DNA from: Nostocales cyanobacterium HT-58-2 | GTDB taxonomy: Bacteria; Cyanobacteriota; Cyanobacteriia; Cyanobacteriales; Nostocaceae | Reading direction: 5' to 3' | Length of the DNA stretch: 64,000 nucleotides | Assembly (NCBI GenBank): GCA_002163975.1 | Contig: CP019636.1 | Location: 2,393,001 to 2,457,000 of the forward strand | Part shown: piece after piece, positions 56,765 to 64,000 of the stretch | How positions within the stretch are numbered: the first letter of the stretch is position 1 | How the letters are laid out: every line of letters starts with the position of its first letter | Notes under the pieces: model-generated | Database searches by the model: none | The model's input: the letters and a program-made list of their open reading frames with translations, nothing else | Told to the model about the DNA's origin: nothing | Made by a program: the position numbers and the translations under genes

Positions 56765-56938
56765 ATCTAGGCAGGGCAAGCCTTACACTTTAATGATTGC
56801 TGAAAAAATGAGAATTAATTTTAGCGATCACTTTCCGTCAGAAGTAACAATAACTGGAGATGGTCCTTGAATTTCTCTTTGTAAGCTCACCTCTAGGCAC
56901 AATGACTCATGTAATCACCTTTCGCATTTGAAAAGCTG

Positions 56939-57955
56939 CTACACACGTACCAGCTCCATCAAGCTTAAGGGCTTTTCTGGAGAGAAGGTTTTCACTAGTT
57001 CAAAGCCTGCTTTTTGGAAAATTGTCTGAAACTCTGTTTGAGTACGTACTACTCCATCTCCCATACACAGCGCAAATAAATCTTCCCACTTACTCCAATG
57101 GTAATCATTGCTAACGGGAATTACTGTGTCAATAACAAGCACTTTGCTATTTTCAGGCATAGAGTAACGAATATTTTCCAATAAATTACATATACTCCGA
57201 TCATCCCAATCAATCATGATGTATGACAGAAGATAAATATCACCTCCACAAGGAATTGACTGAAACATATCTCCACCAACTATTTCACATCGAGCAGCTA
57301 CTCCCTCTGCTTTCAGCAACTTAACGGCATCAACAACTGTTTCTGGCATATCAAAAAGGATTCCCTGTAAGTGGGGATTATGCTTGAGAATAGCAGAAAT
57401 AATTAGACCTTGACCACCTGCTATATCTATAATTTTGGAAACTTTAGAAAAATCATAAGATTTAAGAAGTTGGATTTGGCAGTTTTGGGCAATACTAAAC
57501 ATTGATTGACTAAAGAGCAAATTAGATTCGGAATTTTTTTCTAAATACTGCCAGTAATTATTAACTGAGTAAACTGATTTGATAGCTGGCTCACCTGTTT
57601 TGACAGTATGGAACATATCTCCAAAAACATGCCAGCGCCACTGGTCAATATTCGTCATAGCCAAATATTTTAAGGAGTAAGGATTATCACTTTGAAGATA
57701 TTCAGCTAGCGGGGTGAGGGCAAAATGACGCGGTTTAACCTCATTGAAAACCCCCACAGTAGTAAGACACCGAAGGACGCGATAAAGTGAGGGGATATGA
57801 CTTTCAGTAGCTTGTGCTAACTCTTCTATACTTTTTGCTCCCTCCGTCAACAAGTCAGCAATGCTCAACTTAGCAACGATCCCTAAAGCCTGACTAATCC
57901 AAGATGCACAAGCTAACTTGAAAAAATCATCAGGACGTATATCTGTAGTTGTCAT
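56939..57955 (-). CDS. SAM-dependent methyltransferase, plant O-methyltransferase-like family
   Basis: 338 residues from ATG at 57955 (AAGAGA just upstream); the frame can be extended to TTG at 58012 inside the SDR gene, which is less likely. An N-terminal winged-helix dimerisation domain (SIADLLTEGAKSIEELAQAT, YRVLRCL) precedes a Rossmann domain with IDIAGGQGLI and the GGDMF loop. The usual catalytic His of this family (LKxVLHDWDD) appears as LLSYIMIDWDD, so the general base is replaced by Ile. The enzyme may methylate a hydroxyl or amine that needs no such base, or act on carbon. It is the last gene of the precursor operon and could act on the amino-cyclohexadienyl unit or on a beta-hydroxyl made by the CmlA homologue. 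Confidence 0.82.
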   Translation of the reverse strand: MTTTDIRPDDFFKLACASWISQALGIVAKLSIADLLTEGAKSIEELAQATESHIPSLYRVLRCLTTVGVFNEVKPRHFALTPLAEYLQSDNPYSLKYLAMTNIDQWRWHVFGDMFHTVKTGEPAIKSVYSVNNYWQYLEKNSESNLLFSQSMFSIAQNCQIQLLKSYDFSKVSKIIDIAGGQGLIISAILKHNPHLQGILFDMPETVVDAVKLLKAEGVAARCEIVGGDMFQSIPCGGDIYLLSYIMIDWDDRSICNLLENIRYSMPENSKVLVIDTVIPVSNDYHWSKWEDLFALCMGDGVVRTQTEFQTIFQKAGFELVKTFSPEKPLSLMELVRV

Positions 57956-57980
57956 GTCTCTTTTTGCTACTTTAAAATGA

Positions 57981-58772
57981 TCACAATAAGAACTGGGTTG
58001 CTCCGCCGTCAACCTGAATTGTCGTGCCAGTAATAAACCTAGCTCGGTCCGAACATAGAAAGGCGATGAGGTCTGCTAGCTCTTCCGGCTGTCCGGAACG
58101 ACCAATCGGGGTTTGTATTGCCCAACGTGCAGCAGCCTCTTCTTCCATAATATTCTCGCGAGCCGCAGCCTCCCGCATCATGTAGCGAACCCGTTCAGTC
58201 TCGAAAGGACCAGGACAGACGTTGTTGACTGTTATTCCACATGGTGCCACTTCATTGCTGAGTGTTTTGCTATATGCTACTAGAGCAGCTCTAGTGGCAC
58301 TGCTTAAGACTAGATGATCCAGTGGTTGTTTCACTGTGATTGAGGTAATATTGAGAATCCGACCCCAGCCAGCTTTCTGCATACCTGAGATGACACTGCG
58401 AATGAGCCGCACGCTTGGAAAAAACACCTGGTTGAAAGCAGCTTGCCAGTCTGCATCGGTAAACGAAAGTGGCGAACCAGCTGGTGGACCGCCTCCATTA
58501 GTTACTAGAATTAGCGGAGGTCCAAAATGCTGAGTTGTCTCGTTGATAAAGTGGCTTAGTGCTTCAGGTTGCGTAAGGTCAGCCACAATCGGCAGCACGA
58601 ACACACCTGTCATTTGAGCGATTTCGTCGGCGGTGCGTTGTACCCGCTCCTTATTGCGGGAGCAGATTGCAACTTGTGCCCCTTCTAAGGCTAGCCGTAA
58701 GGCTGCTGCTTTACCCAGACCAGCACTAGCTGCTGCTACGATCGCTACTTTACCACGAATGCCGAGATCCAT
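57981..58772 (-). CDS. Atypical SDR oxidoreductase
   Basis: 263 residues with a Rossmann fold: KVAIVAAASAGLGKAAALRL as the cofactor loop, CSRNK suggesting NADP(H) preference, NGGGPPAG in place of NNAG, and NNVCPGPFETERV. Where classical SDRs have YxxxK this protein reads SSATR, that is SxxxR, so catalysis must differ from the textbook mechanism; a subgroup of FabG-like SDRs shares this. In the operon it follows the decarboxylase-like gene. In bacilysin and aeruginosin pathways SDRs reduce or oxidise the ring of the decarboxylated product, so a ring redox step on the 4-amino analogue is the likely role (inference). Confidence 0.85.
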   Translation of the reverse strand: MDLGIRGKVAIVAAASAGLGKAAALRLALEGAQVAICSRNKERVQRTADEIAQMTGVFVLPIVADLTQPEALSHFINETTQHFGPPLILVTNGGGPPAGSPLSFTDADWQAAFNQVFFPSVRLIRSVISGMQKAGWGRILNITSITVKQPLDHLVLSSATRAALVAYSKTLSNEVAPCGITVNNVCPGPFETERVRYMMREAAARENIMEEEAAARWAIQTPIGRSGQPEELADLIAFLCSDRARFITGTTIQVDGGATQFLL

Positions 58773-58834
58773 AACACAAGTAAATTAACTTATACTCCAA
58801 GAACGGTACAGAACTTGTAACAGGATGTTGCCGC

Positions 58835-59446
58835 TTAGCTAGCTTCTACTGGCTCGTTTGAAAACTGCTCTTTCGAGAACAGGGCAGGATTCCGAATGCC
58901 TATTACCCCGTCTCGACTACGCCGTTGCCGACCATACACAAGCCATGTGGTATCGACAGAGCCGATTACCTCGTCAACCACCAGTAACTCCTTGTACTCT
59001 TCGGCGTAGCGCATATGGGTAAGTCCACTGTCGTACTTACCTGTAAGCAGGCAACGCGCTACAATAGGTTTTGACGGTTCATATATAATAGTCTCCCATT
59101 TGCTTGTGTCAATATAGGCGCGTGTGGCTGGCATAAGACCGAGAGAGTGCGGGTGCTCTACACCGCGTCGTGTGAGAACAGCCATCTCCTGCGTTGGAAA
59201 TAAAAAAGTGTCGATAACGAACACTTCCCGGAAATACTTCTCCGTCAGCTGATACACTTCTGGATGCGCGCTGTTCTGCACGATAAAGTCGAGCTTGCCG
59301 TTACGCAGCCACTCTAAAGCTTGTAAGAAGTCTGTGACCAGTTCTACTTTTGCATTCGAGATTTGCTGAAACTCGATATATGACTTAGTGGCAAACTCGT
59401 GGCAGGTACCTGAAGGACCTAGCGTAGCAAACAGTACACTGCTCAT
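58835..59446 (-). CDS. Prephenate decarboxylase-like protein (BacA/AerD/SalX family)
   Basis: 203 residues. It begins with the prephenate dehydratase-type fold (TLGPSGTCHEFA, then LEWLRNGKLDFIVQNSAHPEV) but is the length of the BacA, AerD and SalX decarboxylases. It lacks both the TRF motif of dehydratases and the C-terminal ACT regulatory domain. BacA-type enzymes remove CO2 from prephenate without aromatisation, giving a dihydro-hydroxyphenylpyruvate. Given the ADC synthase and mutase in the same operon, the substrate here is probably 4-amino-4-deoxyprephenate and the product a 4-amino-cyclohexadienyl pyruvate (inference). The start codon overlaps the mutase stop by four bases, so the two are coupled. 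Confidence 0.82.
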   Translation of the reverse strand: MSSVLFATLGPSGTCHEFATKSYIEFQQISNAKVELVTDFLQALEWLRNGKLDFIVQNSAHPEVYQLTEKYFREVFVIDTFLFPTQEMAVLTRRGVEHPHSLGLMPATRAYIDTSKWETIIYEPSKPIVARCLLTGKYDSGLTHMRYAEEYKELLVVDEVIGSVDTTWLVYGRQRRSRDGVIGIRNPALFSKEQFSNEPVEAS

Positions 59447-59769
59447 GATTTTGTCTCCTGCTTAGACGTACTCACTTGCAAAGTGCTTTCTTGTGATGAG
59501 TTAATAATCTTGTCCTCCAATCGACATGCTTCGTCAATAATTAAGGTGTAGAGGCGCATGATGAAGTCAGTGTCAAGCCCATGCGAAGCAGCTAGTGTTG
59601 CACAGCGTTGCTTGACGTACTCCACCCGATGTGGCTGCATCATGGGAATATGGTGTATTTTTTTGAACTGGGCTACTTGATCGCAAATGTTTAAGCGACG
59701 AGCTAGTACATTAATTAGCTGCGCGTCAACCTCGTCTAGGTCTTTCCTGAAGTTTTCCAGTGAGTTCAT
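59443..59769 (-). CDS. AroQ-type chorismate mutase, probable 4-amino-4-deoxychorismate mutase
   Basis: 108 residues, all helical, typical of AroQ mutases. By eye against the E. coli P-protein mutase, the Arg equivalents of R11 and R28 and the Lys equivalent of K39 are kept (FRKDLDEVDAQL, ARRLNICDQV, FKKIHH). The positions of D48 and E52, near the C4 substituent of chorismate, read Gln and Val (MMQPHRVEYV), and the Q88 equivalent reads Glu. These changes fit a mutase that takes the 4-amino substrate, as PapB/CmlD do. It would convert 4-amino-4-deoxychorismate to 4-amino-4-deoxyprephenate. Ordinary chorismate mutase activity cannot be excluded. Confidence 0.85.
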   Translation of the reverse strand: MNSLENFRKDLDEVDAQLINVLARRLNICDQVAQFKKIHHIPMMQPHRVEYVKQRCATLAASHGLDTDFIMRLYTLIIDEACRLEDKIINSSQESTLQVSTSKQETKS

Positions 59770-59783
59770 AATCTTTTTTTACG

Positions 59784-60740
59784 TCAGTTTGTTTGCAATC
59801 CTTTTCCTAGATAGAAAGCACAAGTTTCCAACTGATTTAGCAAGTATCCGCCCTCTTGAACAAAACAAAGAGGTATTGACACGTGTGCAAGTAAACTTCC
59901 GATAGATGCAAAAATATCTGCCGGCAAATTCCAACCTCCATGTGGATCGTCATCAATAATGTCAAACCCTATAGAAATGACTAGTGCAGTACAACCCCAG
60001 ATCATAAATTTCTCAATGACACTCGCTAAAGCATCTAAAAAAGCTTTTGGTTCAGGTGATTTATCAAATGGGATGATCACTTGTCGCTGATTTAATGGTG
60101 CGGTTTTTTGGTATGGAAAACTTTTTTCTGTGGAACAATGGAGGGAGGCAAAGAATGCCTCTGAAACTGATTGCAATATGTCAACTGAACCGTTGCCAAA
60201 GTGATAATCAATGTCAATTAATCCAACTGGCGAAAAGCCTTGTCGGATCAATGTATGCAGTGCCAAGGCTGCATTGTTGAGGTAACAATATCCACCCATC
60301 CAAGCTTTTCCTGCATGATGACCTGGGGGACGGCAAAGGGCATAAGCTCTCTGTACACCATATGTAAGTTGGTGTGCTGCTGCTACGGCTGTGCGTGCTC
60401 CCTCCAGAGCAACATTGAATATTCCTGCTATTATTGGTGTGTCGGCTGAAACACCAGGAGCTACAAAATCGTGTTCAATTAGTAAGGTCTTTTGATCCAG
60501 CGTTTTGCTTTGGTAGCTCAGAAAGTTTAGGTAGGCAGGCTCGTGGACAGTCTGCAATAGGGCAAGAATCTCAGAGTGAGTGACATCAGGCTGTTGAATA
60601 TTGCATCCTCCAGCTTTTTGCAGGCCACTTGCAATCTGCCATAAGCGTTCTGCACTTTCATAACTTGGAATAGCCTGGCGATCGCAGTTCAGTAGTAGTG
60701 GTACTGCTCGCGAATCGCCATTTTGATAGAGAATAATCAT
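59784..60740 (-). CDS. Histone deacetylase/acetylpolyamine amidohydrolase family protein
   Basis: 318 residues from ATG at 60740; the longest frame starts with TTG at 60764. Catalytic elements are intact: the His pair in RPPGHHAGKAWMGG, zinc ligands in IDIDYHFGNG and GFDIIDDDPHGG, and the closing VQEGGY loop. The family hydrolyses N-acetyl amines of lysines, polyamines and small molecules. Its neighbour upstream is an aminotransferase fused to an acetyltransferase, so one enzyme may acetylate an amine of the precursor and this one remove the group later (inference). Fourteen bases separate it from the mutase gene. Confidence 0.87.
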   Translation of the reverse strand: MIILYQNGDSRAVPLLLNCDRQAIPSYESAERLWQIASGLQKAGGCNIQQPDVTHSEILALLQTVHEPAYLNFLSYQSKTLDQKTLLIEHDFVAPGVSADTPIIAGIFNVALEGARTAVAAAHQLTYGVQRAYALCRPPGHHAGKAWMGGYCYLNNAALALHTLIRQGFSPVGLIDIDYHFGNGSVDILQSVSEAFFASLHCSTEKSFPYQKTAPLNQRQVIIPFDKSPEPKAFLDALASVIEKFMIWGCTALVISIGFDIIDDDPHGGWNLPADIFASIGSLLAHVSIPLCFVQEGGYLLNQLETCAFYLGKGLQTN

Positions 60741-60817
60741 GGGAATCAGCAATTGGCTATGCAAGAATAGGGCATAAAGTGTAATTTTTAAGATGTATAC
60801 ATTTAGGTAATAAAGTG

Positions 60818-62245
60818 CTATGCTTCCTCCAGAATGTAGCGCATCCGTAGACCGATTTCTTGAAAACCATGTGCTTTATAGAATCGGTGCGTCCGATCCA
60901 GTTCCGCGAAAGCTTGATTTGGTAGACCTACCTCAATTCGACGAATGTCCTGGTTTCGACAGTAACTTAGAACAGCTTCGATCAAAATAGTACCTATACT
61001 CTGGCTACGATATTCTGGGTGTACCCACAGTTCTGAAATGATGCCGTAGTTACCTTCAGTGCGAATAGCTTCTTGCACACATAGTGTTAGAAGTCCGACT
61101 ATGGTGTCTGGTGCATCAAGTGGGTAAGAGACTACCACTGTTCCGGGCTTTTGTGGGTCGAGTAGGTGGTGACAAGTTTCTATAGCTTTGGAATTCAGAT
61201 CTGCTGCCTTCCCTAGACTTAGTTCTTTAAGCAGACTGTTGATTCCGGCAATGACTTGCGGCACATCCTTGGCATTAGCTAGCCGGACACCATAAGCTTT
61301 GGAGGGAGAGGGCAGTTTTGGTACTTGAGTACTTGTGGGTAGTTTAGATAGCCATACTAGTCCTAGTGGATCTTCTATATCTTCTAGTAAGAGTTCAAAG
61401 CGTTTCTGAAGCTGGCGTGTTACAGGACCAGGAGTGCATTCGCGGAACAATCGACTACCCATACTTGCAACTGGACGGATGCCGTGAAATGTTCCAGTAA
61501 TAAACATCTCGTCAGCTGCCCATACCTCCTCAACTGAAAGCGGGACAATGTGTATCGGAATTTTGAGGTGCCGTGCTAGGTCTAAAAATAGGTGGCGTGT
61601 GATGCCATCAATACTCTGAGTAATAGGTGGTGTTAATAGTGCTCCTTCACGCACTATGAAAAGGTTGGCTCCAGTGACTTCACACACTGTTCCATCTTCA
61701 TGCAACATAAGTGCATCGTCGAAGCCTTGAGCACGTACGAAACTATGAGCAGACGCATCGATAGCATACTTGCCTGTGATTTTAGCTTTACCCAGTGTAC
61801 TCCCAGCTTGTGATCGCCGAAGGTGGGTAATACCTAGTGTTAGAGGAGGCAAAAATCGCTCTCCTTGAACGTACCACCCTAAAACCATCAGAGCCGTGCG
61901 GTAGGAGCTTGGATCTAAGCGCAGGCAGTCTCCGACCGGATAAGCCAGTATGCGCAGGTAGCCTTCTTCCATCTTGTTTCGTATTACGCTCTGCCAAACT
62001 ATTTCACTAGCATCTTGGTGAGGCATTTGTAGACCGAGTGCCAGCAGCGATAACCGCATCCGCTCTAGGTGTTGCTGGAGACCAATGATGCACGGTTCCC
62101 CAAGCGTTCGATAGAGACGGATGGACTCAAACGCTGCAGTGCCAAAATGAAGAGCGTGGCTATCGACTGGAAGCATAGCCTGTTTTGCTGCCACGAATGC
62201 TCCATCAACGTATGTCCAAGGGCAAGGGCTTAGGGTAACATACAT
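60818..62245 (-). CDS. Class IV aminotransferase (PabC/BCAT-like) fused to GNAT acetyltransferase
   Basis: 475 residues. The first 300 or so are a fold type IV PLP enzyme: WTYVDGAF and [14 protein letters not shown], the Schiff-base Lys in [20 protein letters not shown], and [10 protein letters not shown]. The last 160 are a GNAT domain ([20 protein letters not shown], then [11 protein letters not shown]). The PLP half could be an ADC lyase, but lyase activity would drain the precursor to p-aminobenzoate. A branched-chain-type transaminase acting on the amino-cyclohexadienyl or aminophenyl pyruvate fits the cluster better (inference). The GNAT half probably acetylates the product amine. The gene overlaps the ADC synthase end by 16 bases. 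I recall no characterised enzyme with this fusion. Confidence 0.88.
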   Translation of the reverse strand: MYVTLSPCPWTYVDGAFVAAKQAMLPVDSHALHFGTAAFESIRLYRTLGEPCIIGLQQHLERMRLSLLALGLQMPHQDASEIVWQSVIRNKMEEGYLRILAYPVGDCLRLDPSSYRTALMVLGWYVQGERFLPPLTLGITHLRRSQAGSTLGKAKITGKYAIDASAHSFVRAQGFDDALMLHEDGTVCEVTGANLFIVREGALLTPPITQSIDGITRHLFLDLARHLKIPIHIVPLSVEEVWAADEMFITGTFHGIRPVASMGSRLFRECTPGPVTRQLQKRFELLLEDIEDPLGLVWLSKLPTSTQVPKLPSPSKAYGVRLANAKDVPQVIAGINSLLKELSLGKAADLNSKAIETCHHLLDPQKPGTVVVSYPLDAPDTIVGLLTLCVQEAIRTEGNYGIISELWVHPEYRSQSIGTILIEAVLSYCRNQDIRRIEVGLPNQAFAELDRTHRFYKAHGFQEIGLRMRYILEEA

Positions 62246-64000
62246 AGTTCGTTTTTAAATGTAGCCATCGGGAACTCAAATTTGCCTTTGTCAAGCGTAC
62301 CATGTGCTGTTAGGAGGATTGCTTGTATTAAAGCGCGAGCCTTGAGCATTGTCTCGTCAAACTCTTCCTCAGGACTGGAAAGCGCAACTATGGCACCCCC
62401 AGTACCGATGGTCATATCAGTGGGGGAGATAACAGCTGTGCGGATAACGATGTTAAGATCTGCCATGCCATTGAGCGCAAGAAATCCAATGCTACCCGAG
62501 TAAACCCCTCGCGCTTCCGACTCTAATTTGTCAATAATTTCCATTGTACGTTTTTTTGGTGCTCCCGTCATTGAACCACCAGGAAAAGCCATGCGTACGC
62601 AGTCTAATGACCGCATATCAGCACGTAAGTAACCGCGCACAGTACTAAGCATTTGGTGAACAGTTGCATAAGTTTCGATATGCATGAGTTTGGGAACGTG
62701 AACTGTACCCACCTCGCACACTAGCCCTAGATCATTGCGTAGCAGATCCACGATCATCAAATTTTCAGACCGATTTTTATCGCTGTTTTGTAGTGTTTCT
62801 TTCAAAAGCAGGTCTTGTATTGGTGTTTCTCCGCGCTTGCATGTCCCTTTAATGGGCTTAGATTCTACCCACCGATCTTGAGAGATGCAAAGGAAGCGCT
62901 CAGGTGAGGAACAAACTACTGCCATATCATCCAAACGTAAGAAAGCGGAGTAAGGTGCTGGATTAATCCGGCGTAGGGTACGATAAAGAGTAATTGGATC
63001 AGGGCGATAGTCAGTTCGTATATGATTGGTGAGACAAACTTCATAAGTCTCACCTTGGGTAATCTTATCTAAACAGATTTGGATGTCATGGAGATATGTA
63101 TCATAAGAACGGCTTAGCCTGAAAACAATTGGCTCTTGACGGTGTTCAGGCTGAACTTTTGGTGCACAGGAAAGAGTCAGAAGCTGCCACTCTATTTCTT
63201 TGAACCAGGCTTCAGCATTCATCACGCCATCTTTTTGAGTTAGACAGACTAAGTAAAGAATCTGCTCTTGATGATCGAAGACAACCAAGCGATCAGCTAG
63301 AAGGAAAGCTGCGTCAGGTAACGACGAAGTGTGTGCGCACTGAGAGCCACAATCACCCTTGAGTTCGTACCCAAAGTAGCCAACAAAGCCACAGTTAAAG
63401 TCGAATGGCAGGTGATCAGTGCGATAGTAGCGTTGACTAAGCTCAAGCTCTAGGAAGTCAAAGAGATTGCCTTTGCGTGAAGTTGTATTGCCAGCTTGTG
63501 AAAGAGTTAGTTCCCCATTGTTAACTCTGTAACGAACGAGGAAGCTGTGGGGACCGCTAGTATCACCCATGAACGAGAACCGAGATAAACCGTGTTCAAC
63601 TCGGCTACTATCAAGCCAAAAGGCGACCGGGGACTCTCCATAAAGATTGAGAAATACATCTTCTGAATCTCGAAAAAAGTTGAGCTTGCGGGTGTGGACT
63701 TCATAAAGCGTTGACTCTTCCAAGATTGGTTTATTAGAAGGTACTACAGATATGATTTTTGGTAACTCTACCGGAAACACTCGCCGATCAAACCTACCAT
63801 TGTTCCAGAATTCGCGTGTGAGTTCTCGGAAGTTCTCTAATAACTGAATACCATATTCAGTGGAGATTGACTCAGGGTGAAACTGCAAGCCCCAAAACGG
63901 TTTCTCTCGGTGTCGTAGACCCATTAAAAGTCCGTCTGCTGTCCAAGCAATTCTTTCAAGAATAGGAGGTAGTGGTTCTTCTACAATGAGTGAATGATAG
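62230..64000 (-). CDS. pabAB: 4-amino-4-deoxychorismate synthase, PabA-PabB fusion (5' end outside window)
   Basis: The frame is open to the window edge; the ATG at 63924 is internal, since [19 protein letters not shown] and TADGLL upstream of it belong to the glutamine amidotransferase domain, whose catalytic His and Glu appear in GLQFHPES. The C-terminal 500 residues are the chorismate-binding domain. PIKGT, with the Lys nucleophile of PabB where anthranilate synthases have PIAGT, is followed by [16 protein letters not shown] and [18 protein letters not shown]-terminal GATase plus C-terminal PabB is the order of PabAB fusions, not TrpEG. It makes 4-amino-4-deoxychorismate from chorismate and glutamine, the first committed step of the precursor pathway. 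Housekeeping folate supply is an alternative, but the operon argues for a dedicated role. Confidence 0.92.
   Translation of the reverse strand, partial: YHSLIVEEPLPPILERIAWTADGLLMGLRHREKPFWGLQFHPESISTEYGIQLLENFRELTREFWNNGRFDRRVFPVELPKIISVVPSNKPILEESTLYEVHTRKLNFFRDSEDVFLNLYGESPVAFWLDSSRVEHGLSRFSFMGDTSGPHSFLVRYRVNNGELTLSQAGNTTSRKGNLFDFLELELSQRYYRTDHLPFDFNCGFVGYFGYELKGDCGSQCAHTSSLPDAAFLLADRLVVFDHQEQILYLVCLTQKDGVMNAEAWFKEIEWQLLTLSCAPKVQPEHRQEPIVFRLSRSYDTYLHDIQICLDKITQGETYEVCLTNHIRTDYRPDPITLYRTLRRINPAPYSAFLRLDDMAVVCSSPERFLCISQDRWVESKPIKGTCKRGETPIQDLLLKETLQNSDKNRSENLMIVDLLRNDLGLVCEVGTVHVPKLMHIETYATVHQMLSTVRGYLRADMRSLDCVRMAFPGGSMTGAPKKRTMEIIDKLESEARGVYSGSIGFLALNGMADLNIVIRTAVISPTDMTIGTGGAIVALSSPEEEFDETMLKARALIQAILLTAHGTLDKGKFEFPMATFKNELCMLP

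Noticed and set aside
58835..59446. Prephenate dehydratase (PheA)
   Set aside because: No TRF motif, no ACT domain, and a length matching the BacA/AerD/SalX decarboxylases.
62230..64000. Anthranilate synthase (TrpEG) or PhzE-type enzyme
   Set aside because: The GATase is N-terminal and the catalytic string is PIKGT with Lys, which fits PabAB; TrpE-type enzymes have PIAGT, and TrpEG and PhzE carry the GATase at the C-terminus.
1..64000. CRISPR array, tRNA or rRNA genes
   Set aside because: No regularly spaced short repeats and no tRNA cloverleaf or rRNA-like sequence were seen. The long repeats are intragenic module duplications.

Overview
The window is a biosynthetic gene cluster from a filamentous cyanobacterium, probably heterocystous. 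The evidence is AT-rich DNA, HIP1 octamers GCGATCGC (for example at 12377, 23659, 26571, 48400 and 56112), a FAAL-ACP loading protein of cyanobacterial type, and many decayed insertion sequences. Almost every gene is on the minus strand, so transcription runs from high to low coordinates. Both ends of the cluster lie outside the window.

Layout, in transcription order. (1) 64000-56939: a precursor operon. It encodes a PabA-PabB fusion (4-amino-4-deoxychorismate synthase, cut by the window edge), a class IV aminotransferase fused to a GNAT acetyltransferase, a histone-deacetylase-type amidohydrolase, an AroQ chorismate mutase-like protein, a BacA/AerD/SalX-type prephenate-decarboxylase-like protein, an atypical SDR and an O-methyltransferase-like protein. 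(2) 56938-54009: IS630 and MITE-like elements, then a class I DAHP synthase that feeds the same pathway. (3) 53624-41595: two S41 peptidase genes on the plus strand flank a 2797-residue synthetase on the minus strand (docking, C, decayed A, A-KR, PCP, C). (4) 41090-37345: a DUF3102 protein, a capreomycidine-synthase-like (VioD) PLP enzyme and a VioC-like Fe(II)/2-oxoglutarate hydroxylase. (5) 36740-33590: a transposon graveyard, with an IS630 copy inserted in an IS5-type pseudogene plus IS66-like and IS630-like relics. (6) 33577-30136: a CmlA-type diiron beta-hydroxylase and a cupin/JmjC-like protein that has lost its metal ligands. (7) 29946-1: the main line. It runs FAAL-ACP; C-A-PCP-C-A-PCP-C-A-PCP (frameshifted); KS-AT-KR-ACP; C-A-PCP-C; C*-A-PCP; KS-AT-KR-ACP; then the start of another NRPS.

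How the genes may work together (inference). A fatty acid is activated by the FAAL and extended by an unknown, possibly cationic residue, an aromatic (Tyr-like pocket), Ser, a reduced acetate unit, an aromatic (Phe-like pocket), Gln, a second reduced acetate unit and further units outside the window. DAHP synthase, ADC synthase and the mutase supply 4-amino-4-deoxyprephenate. A BacA-type decarboxylase, instead of a PapC-type dehydrogenase, suggests a 4-amino-cyclohexadienyl (or finally 4-aminophenyl) alanine, pyruvate or lactate unit. The VioC/VioD pair predicts capreomycidine or a related cyclic guanidine amino acid, and the CmlA homologue predicts beta-hydroxylation of a carrier-bound aromatic residue. 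I do not recognise a described compound that combines these features. One A domain is split by a single-base frameshift, so the line may be inactive in this strain, or the base may be a sequencing error.
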